Below the pieces are notes generated by a model. That model was not told the origin of the DNA. It saw only the letters and a program-made list of their open reading frames with translations, and did no database searches. Shown in pieces: positions 24,301 through 34,883 of a DNA stretch of 39,568 nucleotides. Origin of the DNA: Dissophora ornata (lineage: Eukaryota > Mortierellomycota > Mortierellomycetes > Mortierellales > Mortierellaceae); the NCBI GenBank assembly GCA_025201705.1, contig MU616817.1, forward strand, positions 1 to 39,568, written 5' to 3'. Position numbers and translations under genes: made by a program. Numbering within the stretch: the stretch's first letter is position 1; every line of letters begins with the position of its first letter.

Positions 24301-24758
24301 TGCGTCTGGCCGTGGTAGAGGTCGTGGTCAAAGGACGCATCATAGGAGTGATGATGTCGGTGGTGCTGGTGGAACTGCTGCCAGTGTGTGGTGCCATGGT
24401 TGGCATGCCCTTGTCTGCCGCGCCTGTGCTGGTACGGCTGGGCAGGAGGGGTGCGCGCAAGAGGAGGGTAGTGCAAGGACTGGGACGAGGGTGGGTGGAA
24501 GAGAGGGTCATCATCCTGGGAGGACAGGACCAGGACGGGCTCCCTGCCGCCAGTAGCTGCGGCACCGCCCTTCATCTTTTTCCGCTTGGAGTGCGAGCAA
24601 GAAGTGGACCAGGACGAGCCAGAGGACGGGGAAGAGGGCGAGGAATAGTGCTGGTTGCTGCTGTTGCTGTTGTCAGATCCTTTGGTGCAGAGCACGACTT
24701 GGAAGGACGACTGGCCAGCAAACTTTGAATTGTTGTTGATGCTGTAGAGCGAGCACAT
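21372..24758 (-). CDS. Coiled-coil and W2 (eIF2B-epsilon/eIF5C-type) domain protein (about 1053 aa)
   Basis: Exons 23728-24758, 21986-23597 and 21372-21890; introns 130 and 95 bp; 3162 bp. Residues 1-343 are low complexity (Ser, Pro, His, Gln) with a basic KRKKMK; about 415-507 a strong Leu/Lys/Glu coiled coil; then Asp/Glu/Ser-rich linkers. Residues about 708-895 match the W2 pattern of HEAT-like helices: ALFNAIQSKFTV, LQLEELVLKFD, a middle FFGPLLLQFVASLSEQ, then AVLVALYKYDVVEAEAVLEW with its Trp pair, and across the last splice NSRFVAWLEDEEDESESE, the two aromatic-acidic boxes of eIF2B-epsilon, eIF5 and eIF4G. The nucleotidyltransferase-like half of eIF2B-epsilon is absent, so this is not that subunit. 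An acidic tail and a basic-aromatic C-terminal segment (NNLYYSHDGRMYLKK) follow. A role in translation initiation or eIF2/eIF3 binding is inference. The first exon's ATG is uncertain: a later Met is at about residue 63. Confidence 0.75.
23608..23642. repeat. 13-bp direct repeat in intron 1 of the W2 gene
   Basis: AAAGGGACAACGA occurs at 23608-23620 and again at 23630-23642, separated by an AT spacer (ATATATAT). It lies within the 130-bp intron close to the acceptor at 23598, and looks like a short tandem duplication. Confidence 0.8.
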
Positions 24759-26144
24759 TCACAGTGGATAGACACGGATTGGACGCGTTTACGAGTGAGG
24801 GATCCGTCTTGAAGAGAGTGGGGAGGAGAGTGGAGGAGAGAGTTGTAGAAGGCGAGTTGTTGAGTATGCCTGCAACGGGTTGTCGGAGCTGTTGAAGCCT
24901 TGTTTGAGATATGAAAGAAAGGTGACTCCGAGTGAACAAAGTCGGCTTGTCGTTGATGTTTGTTTTTCAGCGATGCTGAGTGCGATATGTGGAGTGGGAG
25001 AGTAGGTGAGTGAGGGAGAGAAGAGAGGGGAGGGATTTGCTGTGGGCAAAGGAAGGGATTTGTTGTGGCGAAGGAAGGGAAGAGAAGGGGTCCGCTGAGA
25101 GAGGTAAGCTTCTATCGAAAAACGATAAACGGGTGATTGATCGGACAACCCTGCGACGCTGCGACTCTACAACGAAAGGGATAAAAGGGAACGGCTTCAA
25201 AGAGGACTCTTTGTCTGGGCGTGGTCCATCAAAGCAATGTCAAGGGTGGAGATGGCTGGGGGAGGATGAACGTTGCGATGGCCGAATGCAAGAATGGGTG
25301 GAGTTGAAAAAAGGAACGATGCGGGTGAAGCGGAGAGAAACTAAAAAAAAAAAAAAAAAGAAGTGGACGATCTCGTATCAGAGCACTATTCACATCGTCC
25401 ACCACAGAAACACATCGAAAAAAATGGCCTCGAACAGCACGCAGGACGTGCGATCACATCCTTCTTTGACAGTCAATCGCTCTGACTCAACGACAAAACA
25501 CTGCAGAAACGCGCTTCTGCGTCCGTCGGCAGGCTGTGTCCAATGTGGGGCCTAGCCCGCAAATCCACGCAGCGCCGCGGAGCAGGACCAATCGCGCTGC
25601 ACAGTACACTTGATTGTTATTTTCATGCGGGAGATAATTGAGGCGCACTCTGCTGCTGCTGCCTGTCGCTCATGCACAAGATCATCAGGTCAGGATATTG
25701 ACCTCGGATCCTACATGCTATGCGTTCTTATAAACTTGTGGCAATCGCTCTTTTTGTCACTTTGGCAGTGTGCGCGCACGTTCATGCATGCGTGCCCTGC
25801 GATATGAATGCGCATCTTGTTTACACGCCGCCCGCACGCTGTTTACATGCCCTTTACATAAACCCTCCTCTCCGTTGTCCGCTCAGACCACTCTGCGAGC
25901 GGACATTTCTCTGACTCACCACAAAAAAGCGATATCGACCGTGAGAACCTTGGCAAAGCCACACTCACTCGCAGCCAATCACCGTGCCGGGGATGAGCCG
26001 TGCCTGAGAAAACAGGTCCGGAAGGGAAACCTCCCATCGCATGGCAGCCCGACCACGTGCGCCGTACATCTGATTGTATACAGGACTTTATTATACATGC
26101 ACCCGTACAGAAACATCGCTATGAGATGAATGCGATGGCGAACG
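24759..26144. other. Intergenic: W2-gene promoter and HMG-gene 3' flank
   Basis: About 1.4 kb. 24960-25100 is GA-rich (plus strand); A17 at 25343-25359; a CCAAT at about 25588; alternating purine-pyrimidine GCGCACG/CATGCATGCG sequence at 25770-25810. The plus ORFs at 25010-25555 and 25770-26129 have biased composition and no domain. Confidence 0.45.
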
Positions 26145-26306
26145 CTAGTTACCGCTGGAGCCTTCGGTAGGCCATGAAAATATATCCATCATCGACAACG
26201 ATCCTTGCCCTATGTCTGTGAATGACATGAACCCTGCCGGACATGCGGGCTTGATCAAGTACTGTTGTTGCTGCTGGTTTTGCAGCTGTTGACTCTGCTC
26301 CTGACT

Positions 26307-26343
<37 letters not shown>

Positions 26344-28526
26344 AGTTGGTCTTGTTGCTGTTCCTGCCGCTGTCGTTTCTGCTGCACGTCCACCAAGGAC
26401 ATCATCATCATGGGCACTGTCGGGTCTGGTTCCTTAGCCGCAAACAGCGGCGTAGGGAATCCCTGCATTGGAGTAGCCCATGATAGCTCGCTTTTGTACT
26501 CTGTATACATCTGTGACATGATCGCGTGTGGATCGTTTTCTGCTCCTCCCATTGGAAGTGGTGGCAGTTCTTTGTCCATGGTATTTAGGCACCCCAACTT
26601 GGCCGCATCACCATCGGCATAGTATGTGGGATGCGGCTTGCCGAAAATGTGCTGGGTCTTACTCAGCGGTGCCTGGACTGTCAGGTTGGCGAAGGAATTC
26701 GTGGTTGGGAGACCAAGATGCTCCAAAGCTGCCTTGGGATCGTTGTAGCGGTGGGTCATCCAGTGATTGATGGGATCCACAAGTGTAGCGGAACTGGAGT
26801 TCACGTCAAGTGGAAGATCATACAGCGGTGGAGACAAGGGTCTTGGATTATCCGTTATGGAAACTGGGGTGAATGGATTTGTTTGGTAGAGCGAGGGATA
26901 TTGTTGCTGCTGTTGTTGCTGCTGAAGTATCTGCTGATTTTCGCTCTGTTGCATCGCCAAATAGAGCTGATGTTCGATCAACGAGTAACCCGCCAGTGGG
27001 AGCAAGGTGGTTCCTGTAGATTCGAATCCGGAAAACGCCGTTGGGACTCCGCCGGTGCTAACATCAGAGTATGGGTGGACGACGCTAAATACCTGACTTT
27101 CGTCTCGTTTCGATTGCCTACGCGAGAGGATGCTATCAGGATCTCCCACAGAGGAGCCGGATTCGAGGGCCGAGTCCATACGTCGTCCACAGTATGACAT
27201 ATCCTTGCTCTCCCGCGTCTTCTTGTGCTGTGAGAGGTGATCTGAATACGCTAGTTTTATCCTTTTACCAGTCTTGAGTGCTTTCGAGTTTGAAGATGCA
27301 GCATCGCGTCGCTGGTGAGTGCGTGTCAGCCTCACATCCAGTCCGTCATTCTGTACGCCTGACTCTGGCCTATAACTGTATTCTTGGTCCATGTCCTCGT
27401 CCTCACCCTCACCATCGACTTCGGTATCATCACCTTCGCCGTCGCCGTAGCCATCTCGACGATTAATTCGATCACCAGAAGCTGCGCCTGCAACCTCACT
27501 GACCATCGGCTTCTTGTGTGGCGCGTACTTGTAGCCGGGGTTGTTTCTGACATGCTCGTCCTTAATTCGCTTTGCCATCAATCGATACCATGCCTTGACA
27601 GGTTCGGGTTCGTTATGCCAACGCTCCGCCGCAATCTTGGAAATGATCTTGTTATTGATCATGCCTAGCTCGACCATGACCATAGGTAGGATCTTGGACC
27701 GATACAGCATGAAGCAGTTCTTGGGTCGTGGAACGCGCAGTGCATGTTTCTTAGCCTTGCGACGCTTTTGGTGCAACGCCGAGGCGCTGGGTGGGAAATA
27801 AACGGAAGTCATGGACGTAGTCATCATCATGGCTGATGCTGGTGTCAGTGCTGGAATGGTAGATGGGAGGTGTGCAATGGTACTTGGGGAGCTGGTGCAG
27901 TCTTCATAATAGCCTGTTGTGGCTGTAGAAGATTGGGCCTCCAATTGTGAGAATGGTTCCGGCAGATGACCGGCTTCTGTTGAAGCTGCACAAGACTGGC
28001 GTCGTTGGCGATCCTGATCGTGATTTAGGGTGCTTGGCTGTGAACTCGTGCGCTGGGATGGTATCGCAAGTAACGTTTGCGCGGCTCGCGCAGGGCTTAC
28101 GTCGAGAGTGGAAGTCATAGGAGTGATTTGCATATCTGAATGAGTTTGCAAAGTATCGGCAGCTCTGGTGAGACGAGCGTATTGAGGCAGGCAATGAACA
28201 GGAGTTGTCTTTGATCTTCTGTCCTCGAGCAAGTGGTCCTGATTAAATGCGCCGATATCAGCTGTGGTGTCCGCCGCTGAGTGCGAGAGGAATCTGGCGA
28301 ATGCGGTGGCATCAAACGCGTAAGAGTTAATGAGCGTCTCCTGAGAGCCTGAATCCTGCAAGCGCTGCGTTTGCAGATTCAATGAAGCGTTGCTGTTCTG
28401 ATATAAATGTTGCTGACTGAGCAATCTTCCCTCAGAGACTGGATGGATTTGTTCCTTTGCAGTGTCGTCTACGCCCCTGCAATCGGTGGCACGGCCACTG
28501 CGAAAGGTCTGTGATCCTTGAGTCAT
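26145..28526 (-). CDS. HMG-box transcription factor (SOX/MAT-type; 793 aa)
   Basis: Single exon. I place the start at the ATG at 28526; the frame is open up to 28727, but that extension is hydrophobic and would begin at the transcription start implied by the TATA-like element at 28760-28767. Residues 1-250 are Ser/Thr/Gln-rich; a basic patch KRRKAKK is at 254-260; the HMG box spans about 265-338, beginning VPRPKNCFMLYRSKI, with IISKIAAERWHNEPE, VKAWYRLMAKRIKDEH and ending NNPGYKYAPHKKP. The RPKN-F-LYR start and PGYKY(x)P end are those of sequence-specific fungal HMG boxes of the MATA_HMG/SOX group, which bind AT-rich minor-groove sites such as ACAAT/ATTGT. An acidic stretch follows, then Q-rich regions including Q12. 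Nuclear regulator; targets unknown. No partner sex-locus genes (triose-phosphate transporter, RNA helicase) flank it, so nothing here points to the mating-type locus. Confidence 0.88.
26307..26342. repeat. CAG trinucleotide repeat (Q12) in the HMG gene
   Basis: Eleven uninterrupted CAG codons plus one CAA on the minus strand encode Q12 near the C-terminus of the HMG-box protein. An uninterrupted codon run of this type is prone to length change. Confidence 0.9.
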
Positions 28527-28759
28527 AGGCGTTTTGATGGCGGGAAATGTATCCTGTTGATACTCAAAGGTGTTCTGTCTGTGGGCACCGAGACAATGTT
28601 TTATCAGTTGTTTGTGTGACAGGGACTTGGAAAGAAGATAGGAAAAAGGGTCAAGGAAGGTAAACAACGCAGAGGGCAAGATTATGAAAGAGATGAAAAG
28701 TGGTGTGTAGGACGCGACATTGACCACTGCTTACATGCGTGCCACTGTAATCGTGAGGT

Positions 28760-28767
28760 TATAAATA
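28760..28767 (-). promoter_or_regulatory. TATA-like element of the HMG-box gene
   Basis: TATTTATA on the minus strand (TATAAATA on plus), about 235 bp upstream of the chosen ATG at 28526. It predicts transcription starting near 28730, which argues against using the upstream ATG at 28727. Confidence 0.4.
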
Positions 28768-29208
28768 GTCCGTCGCTGATCAGGTATGTCACGTCCATGT
28801 GCAAAAGGCCTAACTTCCTAGTTTCTTCCTCTCGGAGCCAGTAGCGCTGGCATTTCCCACTGCTCCTGCTCTTTCCTATGGCATATCGTCCAGCGAAGAG
28901 TGGCATCAGATGTGGACTAGGAAATATGGTTCAAAGCGCGTCCTCGACCAAAATTATGGCGCTCTTTGTCTCTTCTCGTACATTAAACGAAAAGGTGAAA
29001 CGATAGCCAGGAGCTACTACGAGCTCATGGGAACCACATGCTAGGGGTACCGCAGTGACATCGGACGTGCGATATATAGGACGAGTTAGGCAAGGTAGGA
29101 TAATCGTAGACTGGGGAACGACATGGAGACTAGGTCTGAACATATTGCATACATATTTTATTTGACTCTTACAAGCCACAAGGTCACTCGCTGTCTAGAA
29201 AGAATCCA

Positions 29209-29216
29209 TATAAAAG
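29209..29216 (+). promoter_or_regulatory. TATA box (TATAAAAG)
   Basis: Perfect TATA box 73 bp upstream of an ATG (29282) that opens a short spliced reading frame. No long gene lies downstream until 30840. Confidence 0.45.
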
Positions 29217-29281
29217 CAACCAGCGCATAAGTCTCCGGAAGGCGACGAGCTGCGGATCACGAAGATTAGCACACGACACGC

Positions 29282-29507
29282 ATGCGGCAGAAGATGCTGT
29301 TCAAGTATCCGCCGGGACTCTTTGTGTCTGTGGAACTCGGGCCGCCTATTCATTTCAAGAGTGAGTTTAAGCAGACATGTGGATGGCAGCGATAGTTGGC
29401 CCTTTCGCTCTCTTGCCTTTACGCATACAGCGAATATGCAGTAATTGACGATGGTCCGAGCTACCGGACCTCAATAAAAATTATTTCTCCTGCATCAGCA
29501 GGCTGAC
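29282..29507 (+). CDS. Possible small spliced ORF (47 aa), unrecognised
   Basis: Exon 1 29282-29360 encodes MRQKMLFKYPPGLFV then SVELGPPIHFK and ends at a good donor (A then GTGAGT). With the acceptor after ATGCAG at 29442, exon 2 (29443-29507) reads IIDDGPSYRTSIKIISPASAG and stop. A nearer acceptor (ACAG at 29431) would give only four more residues before TAA. A consensus TATA box lies 73 bp upstream. No family recognised; could be a genuine micro-protein or a non-coding transcript. Confidence 0.3.
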
Positions 29508-30222
29508 TTTTAATGCATGTATTAATGTCGAAAAGAGTCCGCGGGAGAAGGGAGCGAGCAAATGTCGGTGGCGTAAAGACTGAGGACTGATGTGTGCTTC
29601 AAGATATTACTCGTTTTCCCATGGAGATGTTCTCTTCTTTCACGGATGGGGCCACAGGTACGACCTCCTGGAGAGCATTCATAACAACCTGCACCCTCCA
29701 CAGCTGCTCTTTTTCTTATTTTTCCACTGCAAAAGCTTGTGCCGGAAGGGCTAAGATGGGCTAGACAAATGGAAACGAAACCTTCCGCGGAAGAATGATA
29801 TCACGGCGCGATTTATTCTCGTGCCATGTGCCTTTTGAGATTTGGAGAGCCAGGAACCTTGATTTCAATTGTTGGGTCGACACGACTCGGGGACAGTCGC
29901 TGACTGGCGCCGGTCGGGACCGGTATCCGATCTTTTGAACCATTGCCGACCTTTAGTATCCGTTTGCAGGTGCATGGCAGTCTATTTTTCTTGGCGCCAA
30001 GCATATAGACTAGGACAATCAATGGCTGAATCCAGCTTTACCTGTAATCGGCAGAAAAAAAATAATTGGTATGGATAATGCCATCATGTCACCCACACTC
30101 CAGCATGCCGACATCCTTGAATGTGCAGGGATGGGAGCAAATCGGCAGAATTGCAAAACAGAGCAAGATAAAGTGAGGCAGCATATCAACTGTTCTGGCT
30201 TGCTGATCCTGTTTGTTGTGTT

Positions 30223-30249
30223 GTTGCTGATGTTGCTAATGTTGCTAAT
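30223..30249 (+). repeat. Three 9-bp tandem units (GTTGCTRAT)
   Basis: GTTGCTGAT, GTTGCTAAT, GTTGCTAAT, followed by degenerate GTTGTC/GTTATT/GTTGTT units. It lies 600 bp upstream of the MHR transcription-factor ATG. No function evident. Confidence 0.7.
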
Positions 30250-30839
30250 GTTGTCTGTTATTGTTGTTGACAGATGGTGCATTGACATGGAGCTACTTAT
30301 TGGTGTGTTTGCGTGCACCGTCCTATCCCATGCAGTCTGCGTCTATTGATGATATTGATGAGCGAGTGCGGTGGATGGTAAGCGGGTCCCGGTATTCCTC
30401 CCCTCTTTCCGTGCCTTCTGCGAGGTGCGACGTGAACCGTCCGTTCTGTGTGGAACCATCGAAGCCAACGAGGCGTTGAGAGCACTTTGTTCGTCTCACT
30501 CAGCCAGGCACCGCGTGCTCGACAGGTCCACATCTTGCGGCTCGCCCTCTGCTTTGTTTTTTTACTCATCCCTTGAGCCTCTATCTTTCCTTCTGCTTTC
30601 TGTGATTCTCCTTACATCCCATCCCTCGCCTGTTCACGTCGACTCCTCATTCCCGATCCTGCATTCCCTCTTTGCATCACTCGTCTGCAACAAACTTCCC
30701 TCTTGATCAGTCTCTGTCAAAAAAACTTCCTTATTTAATACTCCCTCAGCTCCAGCCCCTTTCCAGCACCGCACCAGTCGCTATTCGACTCCACACGTAT
30801 TACTCCTCGAGTATACAGCACGCGAATATTTCCAGGGCT

Positions 30840-33800
30840 ATGGCAGAGTCCTTCGAAGAGCCTTTTCCTCAGAACCAGGAGGCGGCAAAGAGGTTCAAGG
30901 GTAACCAGAAAAGGAAGCAGCCTGGCTCCATCGCCTTCTCAAGCACGTCGACCGTTATCCCAGTCGCAACATCAATCCATGCAGGTCATCCTCTTTTGCG
31001 CAACAGCAGTATCAATCCCAGCAATGGCTTTGGCAGCCTCGACAGCAGTGGCAACACCGATGGCAGGAGCACACCAAGCCTGGTCTATCAACAGCCCATG
31101 TCATTGCAGCACCAGCAACTACCAGCCCAGTACCTCCCTCTCAACCAGACTGGACGCAACGGCAGTTCGCTGACATATGCAAACATCACCAATGGGTCGT
31201 ATCCCCAGGGCACCACCAGTGTAAGTAACGACCACATTGACAACACGATTCACATGAAAAGTCTAGGGAGACTGTTAACCGTTGTTTCGTACTTTGGTAG
31301 CCTTCACTTACGTCTGGATCAATACCGCCTGAAACGACCACCGATGATGAGATGAATGCCTTGACGGCCATGCTGTCAGAGACAACATTGAGCAGCATGG
31401 CCTACTACGGACCAAGCGCAGCAACCATCTTGACTGAATTTGACGATGATGACCTTTGGGGACCGCAGATCCGCTCGACCAACACTGAGGATCTGGTTGT
31501 GCCTCCCGAGATGCGCGCCTTGCCCGATCTTGCCACGCGACAGCACCTCACTGAACTTTACTACAAGGTAAAACAAAATAACCGTCGTGGCCTACCCTAC
31601 TCAGAATATCATCCCGCACGCACACACACACATATACACACCAGCATCAATCCAGGACTTGTGCTGAAAGCATCGAGAACTGACTGTGTTGACACACGGC
31701 CATGCCTAGAACCACTTCATTCTGTTGCCAATGGTGCAACGTGATGTGCTCCGAGTATGCGAGGAAAACACCCACCTACCGCACTGTCTATTGCTGTGCT
31801 ATGCGGTCTACTATTGCGGATCTATGTTCTCCGGCAACACGATACCGCTGCGAAAGGACTCTTATGACGAAAGCACAGTAGGCGAGGACTTCTTTCAGCG
31901 TGGCCAAGGTAACCAACCCATCTAGCATTGCACCATTCGCGCACCAATGTATGAACGAGACCTTTGAACCCGATACTTACACATATTCGTGACAATGTGG
32001 TCGCCTGTAGCGCTGCTGGACATGAAGTACTTGACGACCCATATTTGCACGATCCAGTCATTACTTCTCTTCGCCATTGGACACAAATCGCCTGCTCAGC
32101 GTTCAGGATTCATCAGTCAAGCAATCACCATGGCTCTGGACATGGGCCTGCACACTAAATTGGACGACTCAGTCAACCGGTTCGTGAGAGCGTACAGAGC
32201 ACGAGTTTTCTGGTGCTGTTTTATTTTCGACTCGACCTCATCTGCAATCGGTGGCAAGCCTACGTTGATCAACGACGAAGAAATCGGTGTCGAGATGGTG
32301 GAGCTAAACGATCTCGGCCCCGAGAACGAATACTGCTCGGACCAGTACCTGATCCATTGTGTCCACGGCTGGAAGATTTGCCGTAAGATTCGCAAGAATT
32401 CTAAATTAGTTTTGCAACGTCCGCCGCCCTCACAAGAGGTCCTTTTGGAGAACCTGGGCCGTTTGGACAGGGAATTGGTTGAATGGCAGGAACGTTTGCC
32501 ACCCGTGTTTGATCTCGTACCAGCAAAGGGAGCTATTACATCGGACATCAAATCTCTTGCGGCGGGTGCTCAGCTGCTCTGCTATGCTCTCATCATCTTG
32601 TTGCATCACCCCTACTTGCCCAACCCAAAAAGCCCCGAGGCCTTCCAGACGCCATGTGAGGGTGGACCGCCAGATTCACAAGGTTATTGCACACAAGCCG
32701 CCAAGGAGATCACAAAGATTTCAGGTATCTTGCTTAAGGAAGCTCCTCGGAGCTTTGAACAGAACACGCCGACACGGTATGCACTCAATTTTGCGATTCG
32801 AATCCATCTTCGAAATGCCAAATGCACTATCGACTCGGGACGAGCAAAGGAGTCCAGAAAAGATCTGCAAAAGTCGATGGACTATGTTGAACAAGTTGAA
32901 AACTTGCAGTTCTTCCGAATCAACCGGTCAAAGAAGTCAGATGTTGCGGATCTGTTGGCGTCTTGTCGCGCGGCGCTGGCGCAGCAGAAGTCTAGCTCGG
33001 ATATGGCCAAGGAAGCGGCTGCGGTGAAACATCGCCAGCTGCTGCAGGCGAAACTGCAGGCTAAGGAGCAACTTCGTCAACAGCAACAACAACAACAACA
33101 ACAACAACAGTTGTTGCAGTTGCAGCAGGCACAGCAAGCACAACAGGGACTCCAGAATCAGTCCCCTCAGCTTCAACATCAACAACAGATGCAACCTCAA
33201 CCGCAGCAGCCACAGCAACAGAGTCAACAACAAATGTACATTCAGCAGCAACATCTTCATCAACAGCGCGCCATGCAGATTGCCCAGATTCAGGCTCAAG
33301 AGAAGAAGAACTTTCTGCAGCAACAGCAACAACAGTTACAAATGCTGCGTCAACAGCACCAGCAGCAACAATTTCTCCATCAGCAACAGCAACAGCAACA
33401 ACGCCAAGTGCCATCGCAGCAACAACGCCAAGTGCCATCGCAGCAACAACGCCAAGTGCCATCGCAGCATCAACAGCCGATGCTCCAGAACTCTGTCTTA
33501 TTCCAGGGTCAGCCGACATTTGGACACCCCTCTGTCATATCGAATCCATCGCTCGACCAATTTGCTCAAACATCACCGCAGTTCTCGTCAACAGGTCTTC
33601 CCAATGGACAGCAAGAGCAGCGAGGATCACCTCAACAACAGCAACAGCAGCAACAGCAGCCTATGTTCGCGACGTGGATGTCCAACGACGGTACGTCATC
33701 ATTGACCGGTGCCAGTCAGGATTTGATGCTCAACAGCGAGTACTATAACGGCAACGGCGGTTCCTCGGACGATATCATTGACATACAGGCGATCGCCTTT

Positions 33801-34478
33801 GACCCAAGGCACGAAGCCATGTTCTCTACAGCCGCTTCAAACACATACAACTATGGCAACACACCTCGCGTAACACACGGTGGGTTGGTGGAAGACGTGT
33901 TCTTGACGTCAATTCCTAGGAGTATACCGAGCATCTCCTCGCCTGCGACATCCATGTCCTCTGTTTCGGTCCAGAACGCGGATGATGCAGCAACATCGTT
34001 CTCATCACCGCAGTCCTCAGAAGCATCCGTGATTTCCTCGACGGCAGTATCGCCGATGTTGCGTTCGATGAAGATGCGAAGCATGCAAACGACGTATTCT
34101 GGCAGCGACAACTACAACTTCAATAATAATAACAACTTCAACGGCAGTAACTTCCACAGCAATGGAGCACCAGCAGCAGGAGCAGCAACATCAGCATCGT
34201 CAACACCAGAGATACCCTCGGCGTCCATCGTTAGCTCTCCAGGTAGTGCGGGTCTGCTTTCTGAGGAGGCAGTTCTGGAATCATTCACGGGCCAGATGAT
34301 CCACGATACGTTCTACATGCATGTGAATTTGCCAGCAGAGCATCCAAGGAATGACCCGACGTCGTTTGTGTATCTGCCCAGTGAGCTCGAGTACGGTGAC
34401 ACGGCAGCACTCTCCCCTGGCGGTGGTGAAAGTACAAATTCTTCAGAAAATGATACCATGTCGCCTCCGCCATTCTAA
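30840..34478 (+). CDS. Fungal-specific transcription factor domain (MHR) protein, Q-rich (1104 aa)
   Basis: Exons 30840-31220, 31301-31567, 31710-31908, 32011-34478; introns 80, 142 and 102 bp; 3315 bp. The frame has no ATG upstream of 30840 in this exon. Residues 1-216 are Ser/Gln/Pro-rich with a basic KRFKGNQKRK. From about 205 the fungal-specific transcription factor (middle homology) domain follows: ATRQHLTELYYKNHFILLP, CLLLCYAVYYCGSMFSGN, then LLDMKYLTTHICTIQSLLLF, FISQAITMALDMGLH, VFWCCFIFDSTSSAIGGKPT and DREL..WQERLPP. This domain normally sits behind a Zn2Cys6 cluster, but no C-x2-C-x6-C is visible in exon 1 or in the 600 bp upstream. Residues about 639-833 are strongly Gln-rich; then Ser/Thr/Asn-rich activation-like sequence to the end. 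Probable nuclear regulator; targets unknown. Confidence 0.85.
33401..33472 (+). repeat. 24-bp in-frame minisatellite, three copies (RQVPSQQQ)
   Basis: Units 33401-33424, 33425-33448 and 33449-33472; the first two are identical and the third differs by one base (A to T). Each encodes the octapeptide RQVPSQQQ (last copy RQVPSQHQ) within the Q-rich segment of the MHR factor. The near identity indicates recent expansion. Confidence 0.92.
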
Positions 34479-34883
34479 AACAATACGAGAACAACAAAAA
34501 ACAAGTAAATGTTGCAATTGAGTAAATAAACAAGAGAGGAACGAGGATCCGTAGAAAGAAAAAGTCCAGCTGGTGGCACAACGCGCGAATTGGTGGCGTT
34601 AAACTATATAACGCGTTTTATGGACCGCTTCCAGATTATATTTCGCGGTCGATCATCCATGACTGGGTGTCCAATATGTTCATAGGATATTAGTGTATTT
34701 TCGCATGTTGTGTGGCAATCCTCGCGGGGCCATCTTTTGGTTGTGGACGCGGCAGATCCTGGCACACATAATATATAGCCTGTTCCAGCTCTGCAGACGC
34801 CGCGCGGTGTTGACATCCATAGTCCATGGAGTATCTTGACAAGGAATCTTTTACAATAGTAAATAGCAATAGTAATTATGACA

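Larger units (their letters stand above)
28527..30839. other. Divergent intergenic region between HMG and MHR transcription-factor genes
   Basis: 2.3 kb. Contains the HMG-gene leader and TATA-like site, TATAAAAG at 29209-29216 with a candidate short spliced ORF (29282-29507), a 9-bp tandem repeat at 30223-30249, and a CT-rich leader (30530-30720) before the ATG at 30840. A minus ORF at 28931-29179 (82 codons) has tolerable codon use but no recognised domain. Otherwise nothing seen. Confidence 0.45.

Noticed and set aside
24141..24728. 195-codon plus ORF over exon 1 of the W2 gene
   Set aside because: Arg/Gly/Val-biased shadow of the Ser/Pro/His-rich minus exon, which continues by splicing into conserved sequence.
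26145..28526. Mating-type (sex) locus interpretation of the HMG-box gene
   Set aside because: The flanking triose-phosphate transporter and RNA helicase genes typical of the mucoromycete sex locus are absent; HMG-box factors are numerous in these fungi.
28527..28727. N-terminal hydrophobic extension of the HMG-box ORF as a signal anchor
   Set aside because: A nuclear HMG factor should not carry one, and the TATA-like element at 28760 puts transcription start near the upstream ATG; the next ATG at 28526 is preferred.
33061..33519. Long minus-strand ORF of Val/Ala repeats opposite the MHR factor
   Set aside because: It is the antisense reading of the CAA/CAG-rich Q tract; composition is dictated by the repeat.
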